A stretch of 64,000 nt of DNA from Pseudomonas californiensis (GTDB taxonomy: Bacteria; Pseudomonadota; Gammaproteobacteria; Pseudomonadales; Pseudomonadaceae): NCBI RefSeq assembly GCF_021147775.1, contig NZ_JAGTPK010000016.1, forward strand, positions 79,480 to 143,479, in the 5' to 3' direction. This document shows positions 43,488-52,900 of the stretch, in pieces. The position numbers and the translations under genes are program-made. The notes under the pieces are model-generated. The model saw nothing but the letters and a program-made list of their open reading frames with translations. It did not search any database and was not told the DNA's origin. The first letter of the stretch is position 1. The number at the start of each line of letters is the position of its first letter.

Positions 43488-44576
43488 GTGCTGCCGCCCA
43501 ATCACACCTTGCTGAACACCTATCGTTATGACGCCCTGGACCGCCTGGCGAGCGTTTCCCTATCGGCCAATAACGTTGTGCGACACTTCTATCAAAAGAG
43601 TCGCCTCGCTATCCGGATTGAGGGTTCGATCAGATACAGGACCCTTCAAACAAACGAACACATGTTGGCTCAGTATCGCCTGGAAAATGGAGCGAGTGAG
43701 TGCGCGTTGCTGGCGACAGATCGGCAAGGTTCTGTTATTGCGGACCTGCTACAGAAAGTGTCCTACGCGCCCTACGGTGTCCGTCATCCAGCGGCTAATC
43801 CAGAGAACCTGCCAGGTTTTAATGGCCAGCCAATAGACAAGGTCACCGGTTACTATTTACTGGGGAACGGCTACAGAGCGTTCAATCCTGTACTCATGAG
43901 ATTCAATAGTCCGGACAGCCTGGGGCCGTTTGAAAAAGCCGGCCTGAACGCCTATGCCTATTGCAAGGGAGACCCGATAAATTCCTTCGACCCGGATGGA
44001 CACTTGTCTTTCCGTTCAGCCGGGCTGGTAATTAAAGCCATAGGAAGACTTAACGTAAAGAAAGTCGTATCTCAAACAGCCAATGTTCCGTCGCTGCTGC
44101 AGCGAAGCTTTAAATCATTCAGCGGTAACACACTAAGAAAACTGCAAAACACGGATTATCGCGCGATTATCACACAAGTAAATGAAAGGGTTGGGGCAGA
44201 TCATGCGGCAGAATTTCTTTCCAAAGCAAAAGGAAGCTGGGCTGAGCGGACAGGCCAGGCGTTCTCGGGTCAAGGCCGAGGTTTTTTACCCCGTGAAGCG
44301 CTCCCCTTCGAAGCACATCACGGGAACTTCGAGTCCACGCTCGGAATAATCAAACACCTGCGACCAAAAAAACAGGAGCGTATCCTGATCAGCCAATTGG
44401 CAGACATGCGCACGTACCGGAATAGACCAACGGGATCGTATGACAGTGCAATTTACGACCTGGACAAAGATGCGCTTGAACAACTGGTGCAGGGCATGAC
44501 CATACTCCGTAGAGAAACAGCAGCCGCTTCGCAACGCTATCATGTAGAGGCAATGAACGCTATCAGAGATATCTAG
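43488..44576 (+). CDS. mini-Rhs/TccC-core protein with distinct C-terminal domain (copy 2)
   Basis: A 362-residue Rhs-core protein. Residues 1-172 align without gaps to the cores of copies 1 and 3: TYRYDALDRL at 11-20, SYAPYGVRHP, GNGYRAFNPVLMRFN, GDPINSFDPDGH ending at 172. The start is a GTG after GGACAGGAGAG; with it all three cores have equal length. The C-terminal 190 residues are unrelated to the other two and visibly AT-richer. They contain ADHAAEFL, EAHHGNFESTLG and an acidic YDLDKDALEQL segment. I recognise no toxin family. No immunity ORF follows. Confidence 0.82.
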   Translation: MLPPNHTLLNTYRYDALDRLASVSLSANNVVRHFYQKSRLAIRIEGSIRYRTLQTNEHMLAQYRLENGASECALLATDRQGSVIADLLQKVSYAPYGVRHPAANPENLPGFNGQPIDKVTGYYLLGNGYRAFNPVLMRFNSPDSLGPFEKAGLNAYAYCKGDPINSFDPDGHLSFRSAGLVIKAIGRLNVKKVVSQTANVPSLLQRSFKSFSGNTLRKLQNTDYRAIITQVNERVGADHAAEFLSKAKGSWAERTGQAFSGQGRGFLPREALPFEAHHGNFESTLGIIKHLRPKKQERILISQLADMRTYRNRPTGSYDSAIYDLDKDALEQLVQGMTILRRETAAASQRYHVEAMNAIRDI

Positions 44577-44755
44577 CGGGTTCGCGATAACGTATTGCTT
44601 CTTTGATAGCGATGAGCGGTTGAGCGCTGTTTCTATGAACATCAAACTCTGGCTGTTTACATAACCGAAACAATACAGCGTGGACCGGACAGCGTGCAGG
44701 CCCACTGCACACTGTTCGCACTTGAAGTCACTGCCAAATTAAGCAGGCTACGCGT

Positions 44756-45322
44756 TCAGCTACCCCCACCCCACACGCTACTCAGACTTTGCAACGCGGA
44801 GCCGCCCGCACCTTGTTGACCCAGGTATTGCAGGATCACCGGGACAAACTGGCTGACCATGCTGCTGTCCATGCCCAGCGCCTTGAAAGCGTTGTTCACG
44901 TCGCCCATGCTCTGCACGTTGCCCAAGGCACTGTTGAGCATCGAATTGTCGCCAGCCTTGCTCCCGCCCAGCAGCTTGCCAAGGCCATTTGCGCCGCCCA
45001 GGCTGTCGAGCGCCGAAGTACCGGACAGTTGCTCCAGACCAGGAACCGATTTAGCCAGTTGCGAGTAATCATTACCAGCCAGTTTGTTTTTGGCCAACCC
45101 CAGCAATGCGCCTGTCCCACCAACCGCCTGTTCCGGGGTCACGTTGAGCTGAGAACCCAGCGCGTTGAGCAGGCCAGCGGCTTCGGGCGCAGCGGTCGCT
45201 TTCTGATTACCGCCTGTTGCATTGGAAACCGCATTCGCTGCGTCATTCAGGTTGAAGGCAAATACCGGGCTTGCTGCCAGGCCCATCAACGTTGCCAGTG
45301 CCATCATGCGTGCAGTCTTCAT
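44756..45322 (-). CDS. DUF2780 exported protein
   Basis: A 188-residue protein with a signal peptide, MKTARMMALATLMGLAASPVFA, cleaved before FNL. The mature part is low in complexity and rich in Gly, Ala, Leu, Ser and Asn: LLNALGSQLNVTPEQAVGGT and VNNAFKALGMDSSMVSQF are the DUF2780 (VcgC/VcgE-like) hallmarks. Function unknown; probably periplasmic. It lies between mini-Rhs genes 2 and 3 and is the conserved backbone gene there. Confidence 0.85.
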   Translation of the reverse strand: MKTARMMALATLMGLAASPVFAFNLNDAANAVSNATGGNQKATAAPEAAGLLNALGSQLNVTPEQAVGGTGALLGLAKNKLAGNDYSQLAKSVPGLEQLSGTSALDSLGGANGLGKLLGGSKAGDNSMLNSALGNVQSMGDVNNAFKALGMDSSMVSQFVPVILQYLGQQGAGGSALQSLSSVWGGGS

Positions 45323-45485
45323 TCGGTCAACCTCATCAAAACCTGAACCGCCCGATAGTGAGCGGTAAAACAGACGGTTTGACTGGGGGAGCGGTAGCTT
45401 GTTCCCGGTGGGGGGCAGAGCATAGGTGTTATTTCCTACCCTGACGTCGGATGACGTCGGAGCAGCAGAGGCGCCCGATGATCCG

Positions 45486-45506
45486 CCTGACAGTTCTAAT
45501 AGCTAG
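45486..45506 (+). repeat. conserved leader block upstream of mini-Rhs gene 3
   Basis: A 21-bp block beginning CCTGACAGTTCTAATAGCTA, 62 bp before the start codon, matching that before copy 1. Copy 2 has a more diverged version just after 43413. Confidence 0.6.
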
Positions 45507-45568
45507 GCAGCTCACTCAACCGGACACAGACTGAGCCATGAATGTCTGGCGTCGAGAAGGTGAATCCC

Positions 45569-46636
45569 ATGACTCCCGTTGCGAGTGAGACACGCTGCCG
45601 TTATTACTACGACGCTCTCGATCGTCTGGCAGGCAGCGAAGTCGATAGTCAGGCCAGCGTACAGCGCTTCTATCAGAAAAATCGCCTCGCAACGCAGATC
45701 CAGGCGCAGACCCGACACAGGCTGTTGCACGCTGGTGAGTATCGGTTGGCGTTTCAACGAAAGCATGACGAAGGGTCGGAATGTGAGTTACTCGCGACAG
45801 ACCAACAGGACTCGGTCATTGCAATACCGCAATCAGTCTTTTGCTATACGCCTTATGGTGGTCGTTACCCAAAGGGCAATCCCATGGACCTGCCAGGCTT
45901 CACGGGTCAACAGGCAGACCGGGTGACCGGGCATTATCCGCTGGGCAACGGGTACAGGGCATTCAATCCAGTGTTGATGAGGTTCAACAGCCCGGACAGT
46001 TTGAGTCCGTTTGGCGAGGGTGGTCTGAATGCGTATGCGTACTGCGTTGGAGATCCGATCAACCGGGTCGATCCCAGCGGCCATGGGTCCTTATTTTTTA
46101 GACTCCTGCGACAGATGGGGCTTAGACAAAAACGTCCTCTGCTTCAGGAATTCCCATCAACAATGAAGGGTTTGAAACTGAGTAATCACGTCAATCTGGG
46201 AGACAGCCTCAATGTCTACGATAACGTGGCCAAAAAAGGACAGCGGGAACTGTTGGTTCACGCCCACGGCATTCCGCCGGAATCAACAGGACATCCACAA
46301 TTGAGCATGGGTGACGGAAAGGTTTCCCCAGAACTTCTTAATCATAAAATCAAGGAAAACAAAGGAAGTCTGGGCGGGTATGACACCATTCACCTTGTCG
46401 TCTGTCACTCTGCCAACGGCGGTGCAAATTCATTTGCGGCACAACTATCCGAACTCACCGGACTGCCGGTGAAAGGCTACAAAGGGAAAGTTATCTACCA
46501 CAGTGTCTATGATATTGACAACGCACTCTCTGACGGCAATACACTCAGAGACATCGTTAAAAGAAACACCTTCCGTCAAGGGAGTGGCCTTTATAGAGAT
46601 TTCGCCTATGAACCCGTCTGGCATTCCTACCTGTAA
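45569..46636 (+). CDS. mini-Rhs/TccC-core protein with C-terminal putative His-Cys domain (copy 3)
   Basis: A 355-residue protein whose 172-residue core (RYYYDALDRL to GDPINRVDPSGH) matches copies 1 and 2 position for position. The ATG at 45569 has GAGAAGG upstream and gives the same N-terminal register as copy 1; an in-frame ATG lies nine codons earlier. The tail is homologous to that of copy 1: LKLSNHVNL, LLVHAHG with His233, IHLVVCHSA with Cys279, LTGLPVKGYKG and FAYEPVW. The tail is a candidate enzyme with a His-Cys dyad. No immunity gene is visible in the 220 bp before fdhA. Confidence 0.84.
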   Translation: MTPVASETRCRYYYDALDRLAGSEVDSQASVQRFYQKNRLATQIQAQTRHRLLHAGEYRLAFQRKHDEGSECELLATDQQDSVIAIPQSVFCYTPYGGRYPKGNPMDLPGFTGQQADRVTGHYPLGNGYRAFNPVLMRFNSPDSLSPFGEGGLNAYAYCVGDPINRVDPSGHGSLFFRLLRQMGLRQKRPLLQEFPSTMKGLKLSNHVNLGDSLNVYDNVAKKGQRELLVHAHGIPPESTGHPQLSMGDGKVSPELLNHKIKENKGSLGGYDTIHLVVCHSANGGANSFAAQLSELTGLPVKGYKGKVIYHSVYDIDNALSDGNTLRDIVKRNTFRQGSGLYRDFAYEPVWHSYL

Positions 46637-46826
46637 GGAAACCTTCACAGCGCTGAACGGGCCATTATGACTGCGCAAGGAAAAGGTGTTGTCTATCCAC
46701 GAGGCCTTGCCGATAGGCTAGTAAAAAGGCTGGACGTTGAGCAACCCTGAAACATTCATCGAGTGTCTTGTTGCATGAGCGCGGCCGGAAAACTGACACG
46801 CTATAACCCGTAGTGCACGATCTAAA

Positions 46827-46848
46827 GTGGGCGGCGCCAGCCGCCCAC
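46827..46848 (-). terminator. hairpin terminator of fdhA
   Basis: A perfect 9-bp stem, GTGGGCGGC with GCCGCCCAC around GCCA, lies 9 bp after the fdhA stop, with TTT just after it on the minus strand. Confidence 0.65.
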
Positions 46849-46857
46849 TTATTACGA

Positions 46858-48057
46858 TCACGCCGCACTGAACAACTTGTGCGGATCAATGACAAACTTC
46901 TTCGGCACACCCGCATCGAACTCGCCATAGCCACGTGGCGCGTCATCGAGACTGATGACTTCAACGCCCACAACGTCAGCGATCTTGATGCGGTCCCACA
47001 TGATGGCCTGCATCAACTGGCGGTTGTACTTCATCACAGGCGTCTGGCCAGTGTGGAAGCTGTGGGATTTGGCCCAGCCCAGACCCAAGCGAATGCTCAG
47101 GCTGCCCATTTTGGCGGCTGCATCCACGGCGCCCGGATCTTCGGTGACGTACAGGCCAGGAATACCGATCTTGCCTGCCACTCGTACCACACCCATCAAT
47201 GAGTTGAGTACGGTCGCTGGCGCTTCGGCTTGCGCGCCTGCATGGCCATGTCCACGCGCCTCGAAGCCTACGGCGTCAATCGCGCAATCCACTTCAGGCT
47301 CGCCCAGCAGGGCAGCGATCTGCTCATGCAGTGGTGTGTCCGTGGACAGGTCGGCAATTTCGAAGCCCTGCGACTTGGCATGGATCAGACGCGTCGGGTT
47401 GACGTCGCCGACAATCACCACCGCAGCACCCAGCAGCCGAGCCGAAGCCGCCGCTGCCAAGCCTACCGGCCCGGCACCAGCCACATACACGGTACTGCCC
47501 GGCCCGACACCTGCAGTCACGGCACCGTGATAGCCGGTTGGCAAGATGTCTGACAGGCAGGTCAGGTCGCGAATCTTTTCCATCGCGGCATCGCGATCAG
47601 GCAGTTTGAGCAGGTTGAAGTCGGCATAAGGCACCAGCACGTATTCCGCCTGACCGCCGACCCAGTCCCCCATGTCCACATAACCGTAAGCACCGCCGGG
47701 ACGGGCCGGGTTGACCGTCAGGCAAACGCCGGTGTGCTGTTCCTTGCAACTGCGGCAACGGCCACATGCCACGTTGAACGGCACCGACACCAGATCGCCG
47801 ACTTTCAGGTGTTCCACGTCACGACCGGCTTCGAGGACTTCACCGGTGATTTCATGACCGAGCACCAGGCCGGTCTGCGCCGTGGTACGGCCACGTACCA
47901 TGTGCTGGTCCGAGCCGCAGATATTGGTGGATACCACGCGCAGGATCACGCCGTGTTCGATGCGCTTGCCGCGTGGATCTTCCATTTTAGGGAAGGGAAT
48001 GGACTGGACTTCGACCTTGCCAGCGCCGAGATACACTACACCGCGATTACCAGACAT
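46858..48057 (-). CDS. fdhA: glutathione-independent formaldehyde dehydrogenase
   Basis: Zinc- and NAD-dependent medium-chain dehydrogenase converting formaldehyde to formate without glutathione. The 399-residue length equals the P. putida enzyme. Motifs: catalytic-zinc Cys in STNICGSDQH, GHEITGEV with the zinc His/Glu, structural zinc CGRCRSCKEQHTGVC, and the NAD fold VYVAGAGPVGLAAAASA. The start at MSGNRGVVYLG is set by family length. Last gene of the glyA-sox-purU-fdhA cluster, detoxifying formaldehyde from demethylations. Confidence 0.95.
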   Translation of the reverse strand: MSGNRGVVYLGAGKVEVQSIPFPKMEDPRGKRIEHGVILRVVSTNICGSDQHMVRGRTTAQTGLVLGHEITGEVLEAGRDVEHLKVGDLVSVPFNVACGRCRSCKEQHTGVCLTVNPARPGGAYGYVDMGDWVGGQAEYVLVPYADFNLLKLPDRDAAMEKIRDLTCLSDILPTGYHGAVTAGVGPGSTVYVAGAGPVGLAAAASARLLGAAVVIVGDVNPTRLIHAKSQGFEIADLSTDTPLHEQIAALLGEPEVDCAIDAVGFEARGHGHAGAQAEAPATVLNSLMGVVRVAGKIGIPGLYVTEDPGAVDAAAKMGSLSIRLGLGWAKSHSFHTGQTPVMKYNRQLMQAIMWDRIKIADVVGVEVISLDDAPRGYGEFDAGVPKKFVIDPHKLFSAA

Positions 48058-48141
48058 ACATGTCACCTCGCTTTTATTGTTAGGGAGCAGGGAAAAGCAG
48101 TTACTCACGGCAGGCGAAGCTCATCACCCGCAGCTTGATCG

Positions 48142-48999
48142 CTATAAGACAACTGTCCTGTTGGCGTTGAGGAACACACGCCGTTCAATGTGATAGCCCA
48201 CCGCCCGAGCCAGTGTCAGCCCTTCGATGTCCCGGCCCTTGGCAATCAGGTCTTCGGGATAATGGCTGTGATCGACCACTTCGACGCCCTGGGCAATGAT
48301 CGGGCCTTCGTCCAGATCATTGTTGATGTAGTGCGCCGTGGCGCCGACCAGTTTCACCCCCTTGTTGTAGGCCTGATGGTAGGGCTTGGCACCTTTGAAA
48401 CCGGGCAACAGTGAGTGGTGAATGTTGATCGCCTTGCCGTCGAGTTTGCGGCACAGATCCGGCGACAGCACCTGCATGTAGCGGGCGAGGATCACCAGTT
48501 CGGCGCCAGACTCTTCGATCACCTGCCAGACCTTCGCTTCCTGTGCAGGCTTGTCGTTGGGATCAAGGGGGAAATGGTAGTACGCAATTCCGTGCCAGCC
48601 AGCCAAAGGTTCAAGATCAGGGTGATTGGACACCACAGCGACCACGTCCATGGACAGCTGGTTGATGCGCTGGCGATACAGCAAGTCATTCAGGCAGTGA
48701 TCGGCCTTGGAGACCATGATCACCACTTTTGGACGGTAGTTCGGCGCTGTCAGCTCGAAGATCATGCCGAACGCTTCGCCACGCTCGCCGAGCCCAGCAC
48801 GAAATGCCTGCTCATCGAAGCCCTCGGGCTGACGAAACTCCACACGGATGAAAAAACGCCCTGACAGGCGATCATCGAACGAATGGTGCTCGGTCACATA
48901 GCAGCCCTGCTCGAACAGAAAGCGGGTCACGGCATCTACCGTACCCAATACGCTTGGGCAGTCGGCAGTCAAAATCCATGTATCTGGGGCACGACTCAT
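48142..48999 (-). CDS. purU: formyltetrahydrofolate deformylase
   Basis: Hydrolyses 10-formyl-THF to formate and THF. The 285-residue protein has an N-terminal ACT domain (WILTADCPSVLGTVDAVTRF) and a C-terminal formyl-transferase fold with the catalytic Asn-His-Asp set: INIHHSLLPGFKGAKPYHQ and NNDLDEGPI. In this operon it returns THF from one-carbon units produced by sarcosine oxidation. Placed between soxG and fdhA. Confidence 0.94.
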   Translation of the reverse strand: MSRAPDTWILTADCPSVLGTVDAVTRFLFEQGCYVTEHHSFDDRLSGRFFIRVEFRQPEGFDEQAFRAGLGERGEAFGMIFELTAPNYRPKVVIMVSKADHCLNDLLYRQRINQLSMDVVAVVSNHPDLEPLAGWHGIAYYHFPLDPNDKPAQEAKVWQVIEESGAELVILARYMQVLSPDLCRKLDGKAINIHHSLLPGFKGAKPYHQAYNKGVKLVGATAHYINNDLDEGPIIAQGVEVVDHSHYPEDLIAKGRDIEGLTLARAVGYHIERRVFLNANRTVVL

Positions 49000-49114
49000 T
49001 AAGCGAACACTCCTGAATCCTTGATACCTGTCAGGTCTTCACCGACGCTGGCCGGCGTGGGTGGCAGCGGCGCGAACAGCGGCAGCGAAGACGCTGGATC
49101 AGGCTCCACTTGGC

Positions 49115-49747
49115 TCAGGCCTGGATACCCAGGCCATATTCGGCTGCCGCGTCCTGCAGCCACAGCCACCAGTAATCGGAGAAGCTGCGGCGAATCAGCA
49201 GTTCCCAGGTTTCCTCGCCCGTGCGGCGGATCACCAGTTGCGACTTGGCGAATACTGTGCCGACCGCTTTACCGACCGGGAAGTTGTCCGGGTGCACGTC
49301 GTAGCTGGTGGATTTCATCAGCACCTGACGCACTTTGGGACCCGTCAGCTCAAGGATCGACTGCCCCCCACTAACGTTGACGACCGCGATATGCAAGCCT
49401 GCCAGCGCTTCGCGCAGCTTCTGCTCGGCCGCCAGTTCTTCACCTGTTGGTACGATCAACAGCCACTCGTCAGGGCCGAGCCATTGCAGTGAGCTGTCGC
49501 CGCTGGTTACCAGTGTGAGTGCTGCGGGCAACTCCATGCCCAGCGCCTTGTGCACGCCTGCGGCAAAAGCCGGGTCGCGGCCATCACCGCGCAGGGTAAG
49601 GTGGCCCAGCAGTTTCTTTTCGCGCAGAAACACGCCCGGGTTGGCGCGCCCCTTCCCGACCAGACTGTCCAGACTGGCATGGAACAATGGCGACTCGGCT
49701 TTGACGTCGGCGCTCGGGCGCTGTGGGTAAACATTGACTGTGGTCAT
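49115..49747 (-). CDS. soxG: sarcosine oxidase gamma subunit
   Basis: SoxG of heterotetrameric sarcosine oxidase, 210 residues. It resembles the GcvT-related fold, with LQWLGPDEWLLIVP and SFSDYWWLWLQDAAAEYGL near the end, both usual in SoxG. It follows soxA by a 182-bp gap that contains a REP-like palindrome, so expression may be tuned relative to soxA. The start is the first ATG with a GGTGATCC upstream. Confidence 0.93.
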   Translation of the reverse strand: MTTVNVYPQRPSADVKAESPLFHASLDSLVGKGRANPGVFLREKKLLGHLTLRGDGRDPAFAAGVHKALGMELPAALTLVTSGDSSLQWLGPDEWLLIVPTGEELAAEQKLREALAGLHIAVVNVSGGQSILELTGPKVRQVLMKSTSYDVHPDNFPVGKAVGTVFAKSQLVIRRTGEETWELLIRRSFSDYWWLWLQDAAAEYGLGIQA

Positions 49748-49832
49748 GGATCACCTGCTCTGAATTCTGTTGTACATGATCGTTTCGGCTCAGAACGCTC
49801 GTCACACACGTCTCGATCAATCCACCAAGCCC

Positions 49833-49860
49833 GCGTGGGAGCGAGCTTGTTCGCGAATCG
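49833..49860. repeat. REP-like palindrome
   Basis: Within the soxA-soxG gap, GCGTGGGAGCGAGCTTGTTC followed by GCGAATCG resembles the common P. syringae-group repetitive extragenic palindrome. A related GCGAGCAAGCTCGC lies at 58383-58396. Confidence 0.55.
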
Positions 49861-49929
49861 TCCGTCCAGACTGGCAAGACAACTTGTCGCGGACCGCTCG
49901 ACCGATCAGCCGTGTGCAAGAACAACCCA

Positions 49930-52900
49930 TCACTCCACGTTCTGCTGTTCGCCCTTCGGATCGAAGAACACCGACGAAACAATCTCGGCTTCAATCACGC
50001 TACCGTCGGCCAGCGGCGCGAACACCCGCTCGCCCATGCGGCTCAGGCCGCCCTTGACCACGCCCATTGCAAACGAATATCCCAGCGAGTTGTGCGCATA
50101 GCTGGAGGTCACGTGACCGACCATGCTCATCGGAATCGCCTGCTTGGTATCGAACACCAGTTGCGCGCCTTCCGGCAGCCACTGCGTCGGGTCAACCGGC
50201 TTCAGCCCGACCAGTTGCTTGCGCTGCTCACGCACGCAATCTTCGCGGTTCATGCCGCGCCAGCCGATCCACGAGAAGGGTTTGGTACGCCCGACACACC
50301 AACCCATGTTCAGATCGTCCGGGGTCATCGAGCCATCGGTGTCCTGGCCGACAATGATGAAACCTTTCTCGGCGCGCAGGACGTGCATGGTCTCGGTACC
50401 GTACGGCGTCAGGTTGTAGGCCTTGCCCGCTTCGATGATCTTTTCCAACACGCCCATGGCGTAGTCAGCCTGAATGTTGACCTCGTACGACAGCTCGCCG
50501 GTGAAGGAGATGCGGAACACCCGTGCCGGTACGCCAGCGACCAGCCCTTCCTTCCAGGTCATGAACGGGAACGCTTCACGGCCCAGGTCGATATCGGTGA
50601 CTTCGCTCAACAACTTGCGGCTGTTGGGCCCGGACAGCGTCAGGGTCGCCCAGTGATCCGTCACAGAAGTGAAGTACACCTTGAGGTCAGGCCATTCAGT
50701 CTGCTGATAGATTTCCAGCCATTGCAGAACGCGTGCTGCACCGCCGGTGGTGGTGGTCATCAGGAAGTGGTTGTCACCGATGCAGGCGGTCACGCCATCA
50801 TCGAAGACCATGCCGTCTTCCTTGCACATCAGGCCATAGCGCGCCTTGCCCACGTCCAGCTTGGTCCAGGCGTTGGTGTAGATGCGGTTGAGAAATTCAC
50901 GGGCGTCCGGCCCCTGAATATCGATTTTGCCCAGTGTCGAGGCGTCCAGCAGACCGACGCTCGCGCGCACCGCCTTGCATTCGCGTGCGACGGCGGCATG
51001 CAGGTCTTCGCCACCCTTGGGGAAGTACCACGGGCGTTTCCACTGACCGACGTCTTCGAATTCGGCGCCGTTCTTGATGTGCCAGGCATGCAGCGCAGTA
51101 AAGCGCACAGGCTCGAAGACGTGTTTGCAGTGACGGCCGGCAATCGCACCGAAGGTCACTGGCGTGTAGTTCGGGCGGAACATTGTGGTGCCCATCTCGG
51201 GGATGGAAACGTTCAGCGAACGGGCCGCGATGGCCAGACCATTGACGTTACCCAACTTGCCCTGATCGGTACCGAAGCCCAATGCGGTGTAGCGTTTGAC
51301 GTGTTCGACCGACTCGAAACCCTCACGGGTCGCCAGCTCGATGGCGGCCGCGGTGACGTCGTTCTGCAGGTCGACGAATTGCTTCGGCGCACGGGCCGTG
51401 CCTTTTTCATGCGGCACCTGAAACAGCGCCAGCGTAGGCTCTTCAGCGCGACTCAATGCCTTGGGCATGACACCTTCGACGACTTTGAAGCCGGCTTCGC
51501 TGGCCGCACGAACCCCGCCCTCAAAGCCATCGGCGAGGCTGTCTGCCAGGCTGTAGACGCCATTGACGCCACCCACGCAGACGCGTTTCTGGGGTGCTTC
51601 GCCCGGTACGAAACCGAGAATATCTTCACGCCACACCGGCTTGCCGCCCAGGTGCGAAGCCAGGTGAACAATCGGGCTGTAGCCGCCGGAGCTGGCAACC
51701 AGGTCGCACTCCAGCCACTCGCCAGGGCTGGTGACGCTGTGTGCCTTGACGTCAATAGCGGCGACGCGCGCTGCTGTTACATGTTTGCTGCCACGCGCTT
51801 CGATCACCGCGCTGCCGGTGAGGATACGAATGCCTTTGGCACGCGCCTCTTCAACCAGCGGGCCGCGAGGGTTATGGCGTACGTCAGCAATCGCCACGAC
51901 CTGCAGGCTGGCGTCCAGCCAATCCAGCGCCACGCGGTAAGCGTGGTCGTTATTGGTGGACAGCACCAGTTTCTTGCCCGGTGCAACGCCATAACGACGC
52001 ACGTAAGTGGAAACCGCACCCGCCAGCATGTTGCCGGGCACATCGTTGTTGCCGTAGACCAACGGACGCTCATGCGTGCCGCTCGCCAGCACCACCCGCT
52101 TGGCGCGGACGCGGTGCATGCGTTGACGCACCATGCCGATCGGCGCGCGATCACCCAGGTGGTCGGTCAGACGCTCATGAATGGTCAGGAAGTTGTGGTC
52201 GTGATAGCCGTTTACAGTGGCACGCGGCAGCATGATCACGTTGCGCAGGCTTTTCAGCTCGGCCACTACCGTCGCGACCCACTCCGCTGCGGGTTTGCCA
52301 TCCAGGCTTTCACGGCTGTCGAGCAGGCTGCCGCCGAACTCTTCCTGCTCGTCGGCGATGATCACGCGAGCACCGCTGCGCCCGGCCGCCAGTGCTGCGG
52401 CCAGACCGGCAGGACCTGCGCCGACGATCAGCACGTCACAGTGCTGATTCATCGCGTCATAGCTGTCCGGATCGTTCTCGGTCGGCGAACGGCCCAGGCC
52501 TGCTGCCTTGCGGATGTACTTCTCGTAGGTCATCCAGAACGATTGCGGGTACATGAAGGTTTTGTAGTAGAAACCGGGCGGCATCAGCTTGCCGCCGACC
52601 TTGCCGAGGATGCCCATCATGTCGTTGTTGACACTCGGCCAGCCGTTGGTGCTGGTCGCAACCAACCCCGGATACAGCGCCTGCTGAGTGGCACGCACAT
52701 TGGGGATCTGAGTGGCTTCGGTCGCACCGATCTGCAATACCGCGTTTGGCTCCTCGGAGCCCGCTGCAAAGATGCCGCGTGGTCGGGAATACTTGAAGCT
52801 GCGGCCGATGATCTGGACACCATTTGCCAGCAAGGCAGACGCCAGCGAATCACCTTCAAAGCCCTGATAGGTCTGGCCGTTGAAGGTGAAGTTCAGGACC

